A stretch of DNA of 10,712 bases from Chloroflexota bacterium (GCA_016875645.1 VGPE01000076.1:1-10712), one strand, 5' to 3'; positions 1 through 7,044 are shown, numbered from the stretch's first letter. Numbers and translations are program-made. The notes: generated by a model from the sequence alone, not told the origin.

Positions 1-1
1 A

Positions 2-412
2 ACCGAGTTCCTGGTCGTGGTCATCATCCTCTCCATCCTTGCGTTCTCACTGATCGGTCGCCAGGAGCCCGTGGTGATGGTCGCGAGCCGGATCCTGCTC
101 ATCCCGGTCATCGCCGCAGTGGGCTACGAGATCCTGCGGTTCGGTGCGCGAAACCGCGGCAACCCCATCGTGAAGGCGCTCTTCCTGCCCGGCATCTGGG
201 TCCAGATGATCACGACCAAGCAGCCGACGGACGACATGGTCGAGGTCGCGATCGTCGCCATGGAGGAGGCGCTTCGGGCCGACGGTGAGTCGCTCCCGGA
301 GGACGCCGGCGTGCTCGCTCGCGTGCCGCTCGAAGCCGTTGAAGCGGCCAGCGTCCGCCGCGAAGGGCCGTCCGTGCCCGAGCCAGCGGAGCCGCCCGCC
401 GCCGCGTCATGA
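2..412 (+). CDS. DUF1385 (YqhQ-like) membrane protein, C-terminal part
   Basis: The gene enters from the left edge, so only the last 136 residues are present. Two hydrophobic segments are visible, about residues 3-20 and 24-46 of the fragment. They are followed by the typical end of the DUF1385 family: a YEILRFGAR stretch, NPIVKAL, a PGIWVQ segment, a TTKQPTDDMVEVAI stretch and a final helix. The last 30 or so residues are an Ala/Pro/Glu-rich low-complexity tail. The biochemical role of the family is not known to me. It is often found beside rpmE, prfA and prmC in Firmicutes and Chloroflexota, which is the context here. Its TGA stop overlaps the prfA ATG in an ATGA, so the two are probably co-transcribed and translationally coupled. 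The family call rests on pattern memory of the C-terminal motif and on synteny. Confidence 0.82.
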   Translation, partial: TEFLVVVIILSILAFSLIGRQEPVVMVASRILLIPVIAAVGYEILRFGARNRGNPIVKALFLPGIWVQMITTKQPTDDMVEVAIVAMEEALRADGESLPEDAGVLARVPLEAVEAASVRREGPSVPEPAEPPAAAS

Positions 413-1530
413 CCGATGGCGACCGGCCGCCCCGGGGCATCGACGCGAAGCTCGTCGAGGTCGCGAACCAGTACGACGCGCTGCACGCCGAACTCGCCCG
501 GCCTGAGGTCTCCAGCGATCCTGACGCCCTTCGGCGACTGGGCCGCGAACTCGCCCGGCTGGAACCCGTCGTCGCCGCGTTCCGCCGCCTCCAGGCGACC
601 CGGTCCGAGCTGGCGGGCGCGCGCGAGATGCGCGACGCGGAGACCGACGAGGAATTGCGCGCGATGGCGCGCGAGGAGACCGAGCGGCTCGGGGCGTACG
701 AGGCGCGCCTCATCGAGGAGCTCAAGGTCCTGCTGATCCCGCGCGACCCCAACGACGACCGCAACGTCATCATCGAGATCCGAGCGGGCGCCGGCGGTGA
801 TGAGGCGGCCCTGTTCGCGGCCGAGCTGATGCGGATGTACCTGCGCTACGCCGACAACCATCGCCTCAGGCCCGAGGTGCTGAGCCTCAACGAGACCGGC
901 ATCGGCGGGGTCAAGGAAGCCATCATCCAGATCAACGGCGAAGGCGCCTACAGCCGACTCAAGTTCGAGGGTGGTGTGCACCGCGTCCAGCGCGTGCCCG
1001 CGACCGAATCCAGCGGCCGCCTGCACACCTCCACCGCGACGGTGATCGTCATGCCGGAGGCCGACGAAGTCGAGGTGGACATCGACGAGGAGAAGGATCT
1101 CCGGATCGACGTGAAGCGCTCCTCGGGACCCGGCGGCCAATCGGTCAATACCACCGACTCCGCCGTCCGGATCACCCACCTCCCGACCGGGCTCGTGGTG
1201 GAGATCCAGGACGAGAAGAGCCAGCACAAGAACAGGGCGAAGGCGCTTGCGGTCCTGCGGTCCCGCCTGTACGAGATGGAGCTTGAGCGTCAGCGCACCG
1301 AGGGCTCAGCGGCGCGACGATCCATAGTGGGCGGAGGCGAGCGGGCCGAGAAGATCCGGACCTACAACTTTCCGCAGGACCGGGTGACCGACCATCGCAT
1401 CGGCCTCGACCTGCACAACCTGGCCGGCGTCATGCAGGGCGACCTGGATCGGCTGATCGACGCGTTGATCACGACAGACCAGGCGGAGCGGCTGCGGACG
1501 CTGGTCGACGGCGATGCCTCGGCCGGCTGA
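409..1530 (+). CDS. prfA: Peptide chain release factor 1 (RF1)
   Basis: Cytoplasmic class I release factor that reads UAA and UAG in the ribosomal A site and triggers peptidyl-tRNA hydrolysis. The 373 residues fit the usual 355-370. Residues 1-105 form the charged coiled N-terminal domain. The segment GAGGDEAALFA (126-136) is typical of the family. The anticodon-like tripeptide is PAT at 197-199, the RF1 type, not the SPF of RF2. The catalytic GGQ is at 242-244 in SSGPGGQSVNTTDSAVRIT, and the conserved C-terminal FPQDRVTDHRI follows. The ATG overlaps the preceding stop (ATGA), and I see no Shine-Dalgarno sequence, so initiation probably relies on coupling. The Gln of GGQ is the substrate of the next gene product, PrmC. 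Identification is very secure. Confidence 0.98.
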   Translation: MTDGDRPPRGIDAKLVEVANQYDALHAELARPEVSSDPDALRRLGRELARLEPVVAAFRRLQATRSELAGAREMRDAETDEELRAMAREETERLGAYEARLIEELKVLLIPRDPNDDRNVIIEIRAGAGGDEAALFAAELMRMYLRYADNHRLRPEVLSLNETGIGGVKEAIIQINGEGAYSRLKFEGGVHRVQRVPATESSGRLHTSTATVIVMPEADEVEVDIDEEKDLRIDVKRSSGPGGQSVNTTDSAVRITHLPTGLVVEIQDEKSQHKNRAKALAVLRSRLYEMELERQRTEGSAARRSIVGGGERAEKIRTYNFPQDRVTDHRIGLDLHNLAGVMQGDLDRLIDALITTDQAERLRTLVDGDASAG

Positions 1531-1584
1531 TGCGGTGCCGGCCGCGTGCCGCACCGGCCACGGGTAGCGAGGGACCGAGGGCAG

Positions 1585-2487
1585 ATGGCCACCGTTGAGG
1601 AACTGCTCCGCCGGGGCGCGGAGCAGCTTCGCGCCGCCGGATCCGAATCCGCGCGATTGGACGCCGAACTGCTGCTGGCCAACGAGATCGGGATCGACCG
1701 GACGGCCATCGTGGCGCATCCGACGGCTCCGGTCGGAGCCGGGGCCGCGGCGCGCTACGAAGCCGCCCTGGCCCGCCGGGCCGCGGGCGAGCCGGTCGCC
1801 TACATCCGCGGCATCAAGGAGTTCCACGGCCTCGCATTCGCGGTCGACGACCGCGCGCTGATCCCGCGCCCCGAGACCGAGCTGCTGGTCGACCTGGCGC
1901 TGGACGACATTGTCGGCCGCCTCACGAGCGCGCCCCGCCCGACGGGGACCCGACCGCTTTCGGTCGCCGACGTGGGCACGGGAAGCGGCGCGATTGCCGT
2001 CTCAGTGGCCGTTGCGCTGCGAAAGAGCGGAGCGTCCGCCGACGTCCGGCTGTTCGCCACGGATGTATCGCCGGACGCCCTCGAGCTGGCGCGCGAGAAC
2101 GCCGTCGGCCATGGCGTTGCGGACGTGATGCGCTTCGTTGAGGCGGATCTGCTGCCGCCCGTCATCCCCGGACCCTTCGATCTCGTCCTCGCCAACCTGC
2201 CGTATATCCCCACGGAGACGCTCCCCGAACTCCCCGTCGCGGCGTCATTCGAGCCGGGGCTGGCGCTGGACGGGGGCCTCGACGGCCTCGATGTCGTGCG
2301 CGCGCTCCTCGCCCGCCTCCCGGAGGCGCTTGCGCCCGGCGGGCTCGCGTTGCTGGAAATCGGCGCCGACCAGTCCGATGCGGCCCTCGCGGCGATCGCC
2401 GCGTCCCTGCCCGGATGGCCAGCCCGAGTGGAGCCGGATCTCACCGGCCGCCCCCGGGTCGTGCGCCTCGAACGGCCGGCCGCCTGA
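1585..2487 (+). CDS. prmC: Release factor glutamine N5-methyltransferase
   Basis: SAM-dependent enzyme that methylates the GGQ glutamine of RF1 and RF2; the RF1 gene is immediately upstream. The protein is 300 residues. The N-terminal helical substrate-recognition domain (1-90) includes EPVAYIRGIKEF (69-80) and the family signature LIPRPETELLV (92-102). The Rossmann fold follows with motif I VADVGTGSGAIA (127-138), an acidic residue at the end of strand 2 (ATD, 158-160), and the catalytic-loop motif at 204-207. That motif reads NLPY here instead of the usual NPPY. The later EPGLALDGGLDGLD (223-236) is typical. I chose ATG 1585 because family members begin close to this point and GAGGG lies 3 nt upstream. 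An in-frame GTG at 1546 would add 13 unlikely residues. A 54-nt spacer separates it from prfA. Confidence 0.96.
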   Translation: MATVEELLRRGAEQLRAAGSESARLDAELLLANEIGIDRTAIVAHPTAPVGAGAAARYEAALARRAAGEPVAYIRGIKEFHGLAFAVDDRALIPRPETELLVDLALDDIVGRLTSAPRPTGTRPLSVADVGTGSGAIAVSVAVALRKSGASADVRLFATDVSPDALELARENAVGHGVADVMRFVEADLLPPVIPGPFDLVLANLPYIPTETLPELPVAASFEPGLALDGGLDGLDVVRALLARLPEALAPGGLALLEIGADQSDAALAAIAASLPGWPARVEPDLTGRPRVVRLERPAA

Positions 2488-2490
2488 CGC

Positions 2491-3363
2491 ATGGACCCCG
2501 CCTGGCCCATCCGGCTCCTCGCGCTCGACATCGACGGAACGCTGGTCGCCGGGCCCGAAGATCCGGTTGTGCCGTTCCGAACGACCGCTGCCGTGCACCT
2601 CGCGATCGCCCGCGGCGTGCTCGTGGCGCTCGTCACCGGCCGCATGGCCGCCAGCGCGCGTCCACTGGTGGACGCCCTCGACGTCGCCGCGCCCCTGATC
2701 GCCCACCATGGCGCCGTGATCCGTCCCCGCCACGGGCGGCTGCTGTTCCACGCCAAACTGCCGCCAGAGGCGGCCGGAGACGTTCTCACCTGGGCGGCGG
2801 CGCACGGACTCCGCGCACACCTGAACCATCTCGACCGCCTGATCATGCGCACGGACGACTCTCGAGCGCCCTTCTATGGCCGTCTGCTCGGCGTGCGGCC
2901 CCGACTCGTCCCGGATCTCCGGGCGGTGGCGCGCCGGCCGGTCACCAAGGTGATGGTCGGCGGAGAGCCGCTCGCGCCCGAGCTCCTGGCCGAGGCACGC
3001 GATGCCTTCACTGGTCGCGCCATGGTCACGACCAGCAACTCCCGGTTCATCGAGTTCCTCCACCCGCGCGTTTCCAAGGGCAACGCGGTCGCGTGGCTCG
3101 CGCGCCGATCGGGAATTCCGCTCGGCCAGGTTGCAGCCATCGGCGACAACTGGAGCGACCTGGAGATGCTGGCCGCGGTCGGACATCCGATTGCGATGCC
3201 CCACGCGCCCGACGCTGTACGCGCCGCGGCCCGGCGGATCGCGCCGCCGTTGGCCGACGAAGGCGCCGCGCAGGTGATCGAGGACCTCGTGCTGGGCGCG
3301 GCCAGCGCCCATGGGTCGGCCGAGCCGGAGGACGCTCGAACCGTTGCCCTGAGCGCCCGATGA
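2491..3363 (+). CDS. Cof-type HAD-IIB family hydrolase
   Basis: Soluble Mg-dependent phosphatase of the haloacid dehalogenase superfamily, 290 residues, the usual size for the Cof subfamily. Motif I is LALDIDGTL, with nucleophile D13 and general acid D15. Motif II is LVTGR, with T49. Motif III lysine is K196 in VSKGNAV. Motif IV is GDNWSDLEML, with D219 and D223 for metal binding. Residues of about 85-190 between motifs II and III form the C2-type cap that sets substrate choice. All catalytic residues are present. Substrate cannot be told from sequence: Cof proteins act on sugar phosphates, flavin precursors and similar small phosphates. It starts 3 nt after prmC without a visible Shine-Dalgarno and ends in an ATGA overlap with the next gene, so it is embedded in the translation operon. 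The C-terminal 20 residues look disordered. Confidence 0.92.
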   Translation: MDPAWPIRLLALDIDGTLVAGPEDPVVPFRTTAAVHLAIARGVLVALVTGRMAASARPLVDALDVAAPLIAHHGAVIRPRHGRLLFHAKLPPEAAGDVLTWAAAHGLRAHLNHLDRLIMRTDDSRAPFYGRLLGVRPRLVPDLRAVARRPVTKVMVGGEPLAPELLAEARDAFTGRAMVTTSNSRFIEFLHPRVSKGNAVAWLARRSGIPLGQVAAIGDNWSDLEMLAAVGHPIAMPHAPDAVRAAARRIAPPLADEGAAQVIEDLVLGAASAHGSAEPEDARTVALSAR

Positions 3364-4013
3364 CGCGCATCGTTCGCGACGACGACGCCGGCCGCGCGGT
3401 CGCCCTCGAGGCGCTTCGCCGCGGCGAGGTGGTGGCGCTGCCGACCGACACCGTGTATGGCGTCGCGGTCGATCTCCACGCTCCGGGCGCAATCGACCGG
3501 CTGTTCGCTGCCAAGGGCAGGCCGGCGGAGAAGGCGATCATCCTGCTGCTCGCCGACGCTGAGCAGGCCGCCGACGTCGGCGTCTTCACGCCTGCCGCCA
3601 GGCTGCTTGCCGAGATCGGCTGGCCCGGCGGCCTGACGCTCGTCCTCCGCCAGCGCTCGGATGCGAGCCTCCCGCCAGAGCTCACCGGCGGCGCGCCGAC
3701 GATCGGGTTGCGCGTGCCCGATCATCCTGCGCCCCGCGCCCTCGCGGCGGCCGTGGGACCGCTTCCCACGACGTCGGCCAACCTCGCGGGACGGCCGGCC
3801 GCCGAGACGGCACCTGCAATCCTCCAGCAGCTCGGCGAGGCAGTTGCGATCATCCTCGACGGCGGCCCGGCGCGCGGGCCTCTTGCCTCGACCGTGGTGG
3901 ACTGCTCCGGGGAGCGCCCGCGGATCCTGCGCGCCGGCGTCCTGGACCTCGCCCGCCTGGCCGGCGCGCTCGATGAGGCCGGTCTGGCGCACGACATCGA
4001 TCGCGCGAGGTGA
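3360..4013 (+). CDS. tsaC: L-threonylcarbamoyladenylate synthase (TsaC/Sua5/YrdC domain)
   Basis: Makes threonylcarbamoyl-AMP from threonine, bicarbonate and ATP, the first step of the t6A37 modification of ANN-decoding tRNAs. The 217 residues form a single YrdC domain of the short TsaC type; the C-terminal SUA5 domain is absent. Visible landmarks are the LPTDTVYGVAVD segment (27-38), KGRPAEKAI with the conserved Lys and Arg (K52, R54), the WPGGLTLVL segment (88-96), TIGLRVPDHP (114-123), TSANLAG (138-144) and STVVD (177-181). The start is the ATG within the ATGA that ends the HAD gene. The frame stays open far upstream to about 2415, but that part overlaps two better genes and has no family similarity. 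Placement in the prfA-prmC cluster matches ywlC in Bacillus. No Shine-Dalgarno is seen, so coupling is likely. Confidence 0.95.
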   Translation: MTRIVRDDDAGRAVALEALRRGEVVALPTDTVYGVAVDLHAPGAIDRLFAAKGRPAEKAIILLLADAEQAADVGVFTPAARLLAEIGWPGGLTLVLRQRSDASLPPELTGGAPTIGLRVPDHPAPRALAAAVGPLPTTSANLAGRPAAETAPAILQQLGEAVAIILDGGPARGPLASTVVDCSGERPRILRAGVLDLARLAGALDEAGLAHDIDRAR

Positions 4014-4016
4014 CAA

Positions 4017-4032
4017 CCGGGCCCCGGGCCGG
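4017..4032 (+). other. GC-rich hairpin just after the tsaC stop
   Basis: Bases 4017-4023 can pair with 4027-4032 (six pairs, G4021 bulged, three-base loop), starting 3 nt after the tsaC stop codon. It is not followed by a T-run, so it is not a classical intrinsic terminator. It could protect the 3' end of the upstream message, mark an attenuating end before the 123-nt gap to glyA, or be chance in GC-rich DNA. Confidence 0.25.
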
Positions 4033-4136
4033 ACCCTCGGGGGACACGCCGTGACGCGTTGTGGGACGATGGATCGGGCGCAAGCGGTGGCAGCGTCGTG
4101 GGCCGCGTTGAAGCAGGACATGGGATGGAGCGTGGG

Positions 4137-5462
4137 ATGACGGTCGCCGGTGCCACGGGTCTCGGCTGGGCCTCGCTGGCCGAGGTCGATCCAGAGCTGT
4201 GGGCGGCCATGGTCGGGGAGCGGGAACGCCAGCGCTGGAAGATCGAGCTGATCGCGAGCGAGAACTACACATTCGCGGCGGTGATGGAAGCGCAGGGCTC
4301 GTGGCTCACCAACAAGTACGCTGAGGGCCTGCCGGGCAAGCGCTACTACGGCGGCTGCGAGTACGTGGACGTGGTGGAGCGGCTCGCCCAGGAGCGGGCG
4401 CTCGCCCTGTTCCCGGGCGCCGAGCACGTCAACGTGCAGCCCCACGCGGGCGCGCAGGCCAACTTCGCGGCCTACTTCGCGGTGCTCGACGCGGGCGACC
4501 CCGTGATGGGCCTCAACCTGTCGCACGGCGGGCATCTCACCCACGGCATGGGCCTCAACTTCTCGGGCCGGCTGTACGACGTCCATGCCTACGGCGTCGA
4601 CCAGGCGACGGAGCGCTTCGACTACGACGCGATCGAGCGCCAGGCGCGCGAGGTGCGGCCCAAGCTCATCGTGACCGGCGCGACGGCCTACCCGCGGATC
4701 ATCGACTTCGAACGGCTGGCGGCCATCGCCCACTCCGTGGACGCGCTGCTGTTCGCGGACATGGCCCACATCGCGGGCCTCGTCGCGGCGGGTCTCCACC
4801 CGAGCCCGTTCCCACACGCCGACATCGTCACCACCACGACCCACAAGACGCTCCGAGGTCCGCGCGGCGGCCTGATCTTCAGCCGGCGCGACCTGCCGGA
4901 CGGCATCGACCGGAGCCGCTTCCCGCAGGTGAAGACGACCCTTGCGGCCGCGATCGACCGCGCCGTGTTCCCGGGACTTCAGGGCGGTCCCCTGATGCAC
5001 ATCGTCGCGGCCAAAGCGGTCGCGCTCCGGCTCGCGAGCACGGATCAGTTCCGGGCCGACCAGGCCCAGACGATCGAGAACGCGCGTCGGCTGGCCGAAA
5101 CCCTTGCTGCCGAGGGCGCGCGGCTGATCACCGGCGGCACCGACAACCACCTGATGCTGGTGGACGTGACGCCGCTCGGGGTCACCGGCCGCGAGGCGGA
5201 GCGGATCCTGGACGAGATCGGGGTCACGGTGAACAAGAACACGATCCCGTTCGACCCCAATCCGCCCGCCGTGGGTTCGGGGATCCGGATCGGCACGCCG
5301 GCGATCACCACCCGCGGGTTCGGGCCGGACGAAGTCGCCGAGATCGGGCGGATGATCGTCACAGCGCTCCAGACGCGAGACGAGCCGGCCGAGCAGGCGC
5401 GCCTGGCGGCCGAAGTCCGGGAGATCTGTTCGCGCTTCCCGGTGCCGGGCCTGCCAGAGTGA
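4137..5462 (+). CDS. glyA: Serine hydroxymethyltransferase
   Basis: PLP enzyme that interconverts serine plus tetrahydrofolate with glycine plus methylene-THF, the main one-carbon source for purines, thymidylate and methionine; cytoplasmic. The 441 residues are close to the usual 415-430. Motifs are LIASENYT (38-45), the YAEGLPGKRYYGGCEYVD segment (61-78), QPHAGAQAN (101-109), ADMAHIAG (207-214), the PLP-binding lysine K237 in TTTTHKTLRGPRGG, and R384 in GSGIRIGTPA, which binds the substrate carboxylate. All key residues are present. I chose ATG 4137 because GGAG sits 6 nt upstream (4127-4130). ATG 4125 and a start at 4059 are in frame but have poorer context. The 123-nt leader is long for this cluster, so glyA may have its own promoter, though I see no convincing one. 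glyA also sits between tsaC and the atp genes in Bacillus. Confidence 0.97.
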   Translation: MTVAGATGLGWASLAEVDPELWAAMVGERERQRWKIELIASENYTFAAVMEAQGSWLTNKYAEGLPGKRYYGGCEYVDVVERLAQERALALFPGAEHVNVQPHAGAQANFAAYFAVLDAGDPVMGLNLSHGGHLTHGMGLNFSGRLYDVHAYGVDQATERFDYDAIERQAREVRPKLIVTGATAYPRIIDFERLAAIAHSVDALLFADMAHIAGLVAAGLHPSPFPHADIVTTTTHKTLRGPRGGLIFSRRDLPDGIDRSRFPQVKTTLAAAIDRAVFPGLQGGPLMHIVAAKAVALRLASTDQFRADQAQTIENARRLAETLAAEGARLITGGTDNHLMLVDVTPLGVTGREAERILDEIGVTVNKNTIPFDPNPPAVGSGIRIGTPAITTRGFGPDEVAEIGRMIVTALQTRDEPAEQARLAAEVREICSRFPVPGLPE

Positions 5463-5476
5463 GCGGACCGATCCGC
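5463..5476 (+). other. Small stem-loop just after the glyA stop
   Basis: GCGGA (5463-5467) and TCCGC (5472-5476) form a perfect 5-bp stem with a CCGA loop, starting directly after the glyA stop codon. There is no following T-run. It may be a minor 3'-end structure or chance; the rest of the 87-nt spacer to the next gene shows nothing I can name. Confidence 0.2.
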
Positions 5477-5549
5477 CCGCAGTGAGCGCGACGGCCCCAC
5501 CCGTGCGCCGGACCCGCGACGGCGGCGTGACCGGAGCACCGCCTCACGC

Positions 5550-6698
5550 ATGAGGTTCATCTTCGCAGCCGGCGACGCCCTGCCCATGATGGGGGTCGCG
5601 TTGACGTCGGCCGCGCTGATCTCGTTCCTGGTCACGCCGCTGGTCAACCAGCTCGCGACGAGGTTCGAAGCGATCGACCATCCCGATCCGCGGCGGGTCA
5701 ACGTCCGACCGATCCCGCGCGGTGGCGGCATCGCCATCGTGCTGGCCTTCGTTCCGGTCGCCATCATCCTGACCCTGATCAACGAGCGCTTTCGGATCGT
5801 GCCATCGCCCAGGGTCGACAGCCCGGAGCTGATCGCCCTCCTGGCGGGTGGAGTCCTTGCGGCCGTCATCGGTGCCCTGGATGACGCCTTCCAGCTTCGC
5901 GCCCGCTGGCAGCTAGCCGGCCAGGTGGCACTGGCTTCGGTCGCCGTGGGTCTCGGCGTGACGGTCGACTTCATCGCCAATCCCTTCGGCCCGGGCCTGA
6001 TCCGCTTCGACGGGCTCGGCGGCGCCATCGCGGCCGCGATCACGATCTTGTGGATCGTCGGAATGATCAACAGCATCAACTTCATCGATGGTCTCGATGG
6101 GCTCTCGTCGGGCATCGGTGTGATCGCGGCACTGACGCTGGGGGTCATCAGCCTGACCGCCGCCTCGGGCGCGCCGTACGTTGCGGTCCTGTGCTTCGCT
6201 CTGGCCGGCGCGCTCCTCGGCTTCCTCCGCTGGAACTTCCATCCGGCATCGATCTTCGTGGGCACAAGCGGCGTCATGTTCGTGGGATACACGCTCGCGC
6301 TGCTCTCGATCATGGGTGTGGCCAAGGTGGCCGTGGCGATGCTGGTCCTTGCCGTACCGATCATCGACACGTTCTGGATCATCGTCCGGCGCGTCGCCCG
6401 CAAGCGCTCCCCGTTCGTACCGGACCGGGGCCACATCCATCACCGCCTGCTCGATGTGGGCCTCTCGCAGACGCAGACGGTGCTGTTGATCTACGGGCTC
6501 TGCATCGGCCTCGCCCTGCTCTCGTTCGTCCTGTCCGGTGGCGCCCAGCTCGTCGCGTTCGGCCTGTTCGTGGTCATGGCCGGGCTCGTGCTGGTCGCGC
6601 TCTCGCGCAGGGCGCGGGCTCAGGCGGGCTCGCCGGTCGAGCCGACTTCGACTCCGGCGCCGACGCCGCGCCAGGCGGCGCCGGTCGACGGTGAGTGA
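5550..6698 (+). CDS. WecA/MraY-family polyprenyl-phosphate sugar-1-phosphate transferase
   Basis: Polytopic membrane enzyme of glycosyltransferase family 4, with about ten hydrophobic segments in 382 residues. The family moves a UDP-activated amino-sugar phosphate onto undecaprenyl or decaprenyl phosphate on the cytoplasmic face, starting a lipid-linked glycan. Visible landmarks are HPDPRRVNVRPIPRGGGIA (44-62), the Asp pair D111-D112 in IGALDDAF, NSINFIDGLDGLSSG (174-188), GFLRWNFHPASIFVG (224-238) and the histidine loop PDRGHIHHRL (291-300), which is WecA/TagO-like. The third Asp expected in the F(M/L)GDxGS motif is replaced by T239 (GTSGVMFVG). The last 30 residues are a Pro/Thr/Ala-rich soluble tail. 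Start ATG 5550 has only a distant GGAG (13 nt); ATG 5586 or 5589 is possible but lacks any Shine-Dalgarno. A WecA or TagO role (GlcNAc-1-P) is more likely than MraY, but the sugar is unproven. Confidence 0.88.
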   Translation: MRFIFAAGDALPMMGVALTSAALISFLVTPLVNQLATRFEAIDHPDPRRVNVRPIPRGGGIAIVLAFVPVAIILTLINERFRIVPSPRVDSPELIALLAGGVLAAVIGALDDAFQLRARWQLAGQVALASVAVGLGVTVDFIANPFGPGLIRFDGLGGAIAAAITILWIVGMINSINFIDGLDGLSSGIGVIAALTLGVISLTAASGAPYVAVLCFALAGALLGFLRWNFHPASIFVGTSGVMFVGYTLALLSIMGVAKVAVAMLVLAVPIIDTFWIIVRRVARKRSPFVPDRGHIHHRLLDVGLSQTQTVLLIYGLCIGLALLSFVLSGGAQLVAFGLFVVMAGLVLVALSRRARAQAGSPVEPTSTPAPTPRQAAPVDGE

Positions 6699-6750
6699 CG
6701 CGGGGCGGCGGATCGTCGGGATCGCGAACCGCTCGGTGCGCCCGCCGCAC

Positions 6751-6759
6751 TGCTATACT
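6751..6759 (+). promoter_or_regulatory. Extended -10 promoter of the ATP synthase operon
   Basis: TGCTATACT combines a TGn extension with TATACT (6754-6759), one mismatch from the TATAAT consensus, and stands out as an AT island in a GC-rich spacer. At the usual -35 distance the sequence is about GCTCGG, a poor match, which is tolerated in extended -10 promoters. Transcription would start near 6766, giving a leader of about 17 nt to the GTG at 6783, with AGG 6 nt before it. It is the only strong promoter-like site I find, and it lies exactly ahead of the atp genes. Confidence 0.6.
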
Positions 6760-6782
6760 CCGGTGGCCTTGTCAGGTTGCCC

Positions 6783-7001
6783 GTGATCGAGCCCGGGAGG
6801 GGCGGCGCCTACCTCGCCCTCTTCTCCGAGATCGGGTTGATCCTCTTTGTGACGACACTCGGAGGAAGCCTGCTCGGGTACTGGATCGACAGGCAGGTGG
6901 GCAGTCTGCCCGTCTTCGTCGTGATCGGATTGCTCCTCGGCCTTGCCGCGGGCGCACGGTTGGTCTACCGGCTGATCACGAGATTCCTCAAGCGCGATTG
7001 A
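6783..7001 (+). CDS. AtpZ/AtpI-family small membrane protein of the ATP synthase operon
   Basis: 72 residues with two hydrophobic helices, about 10-32 and 42-62, joined by the short polar turn GYWIDRQVGS that is typical of the ATPase_gene1 (AtpZ/AtpI) family, and a basic C-terminus (RFLKRD). Proteins of this family are encoded first in many atp operons and have been linked to c-ring assembly and to Ca/Mg transport. Two helices resemble AtpZ more than the four-helix AtpI, and no second such gene is present before atpB. I chose GTG 6783 because CAGG ends 6 nt upstream; TTG 6777 would add two residues. It lies just downstream of the predicted promoter and 43 nt before atpB. The family assignment rests on size, topology, the turn motif and position. 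Confidence 0.78.
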   Translation: MIEPGRGGAYLALFSEIGLILFVTTLGGSLLGYWIDRQVGSLPVFVVIGLLLGLAAGARLVYRLITRFLKRD

Positions 7002-7010
7002 TCTTGGCGG

Positions 7011-7027
7011 CGCGGCTCAGCCCCGCG
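7011..7027 (+). other. Hairpin before the atpB ribosome binding site
   Basis: CGCGG (7011-7015) pairs with CCGCG (7023-7027), extended by a G-U pair, around a 7-nt loop. It falls in the 43-nt spacer and ends 7 nt before the atpB Shine-Dalgarno. A role in translation or RNA processing is possible; chance is not excluded in such GC-rich DNA. Confidence 0.22.
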
Positions 7028-7044
7028 TGCTACCTGGAGTGAGC

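Noticed and set aside
124..1227. Minus-strand open frame opposite DUF1385 and prfA
   Set aside because: prfA is certain on the + strand; the mirror frame has no recognisable domain and no ribosome binding site context.
1533..1556. Inverted repeat CGGTGC/GCACCG between prfA and prmC as a terminator
   Set aside because: Only 6 bp with a 12-nt loop and no T-run, inside a short spacer of a likely operon.
2415..3359. Upstream extension of the tsaC frame, giving a 532-residue protein
   Set aside because: The added part overlaps prmC and the HAD gene, is Arg/Pro-rich without family similarity, and the TsaC domain starts exactly at ATG 3360.
4059..4136. N-terminal extension of GlyA from 4059
   Set aside because: The extra 26 residues have no family match, while GGAG sits 6 nt before ATG 4137.
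2874..5150. Very long open frame on the minus strand (about 758 codons), and a similar one at 7312-9321
   Set aside because: They lie opposite tsaC, glyA and the atp genes, read as Arg/Gly/Ala/His-rich low-complexity protein without motifs, and are the usual mirror frames of GC-rich coding DNA.
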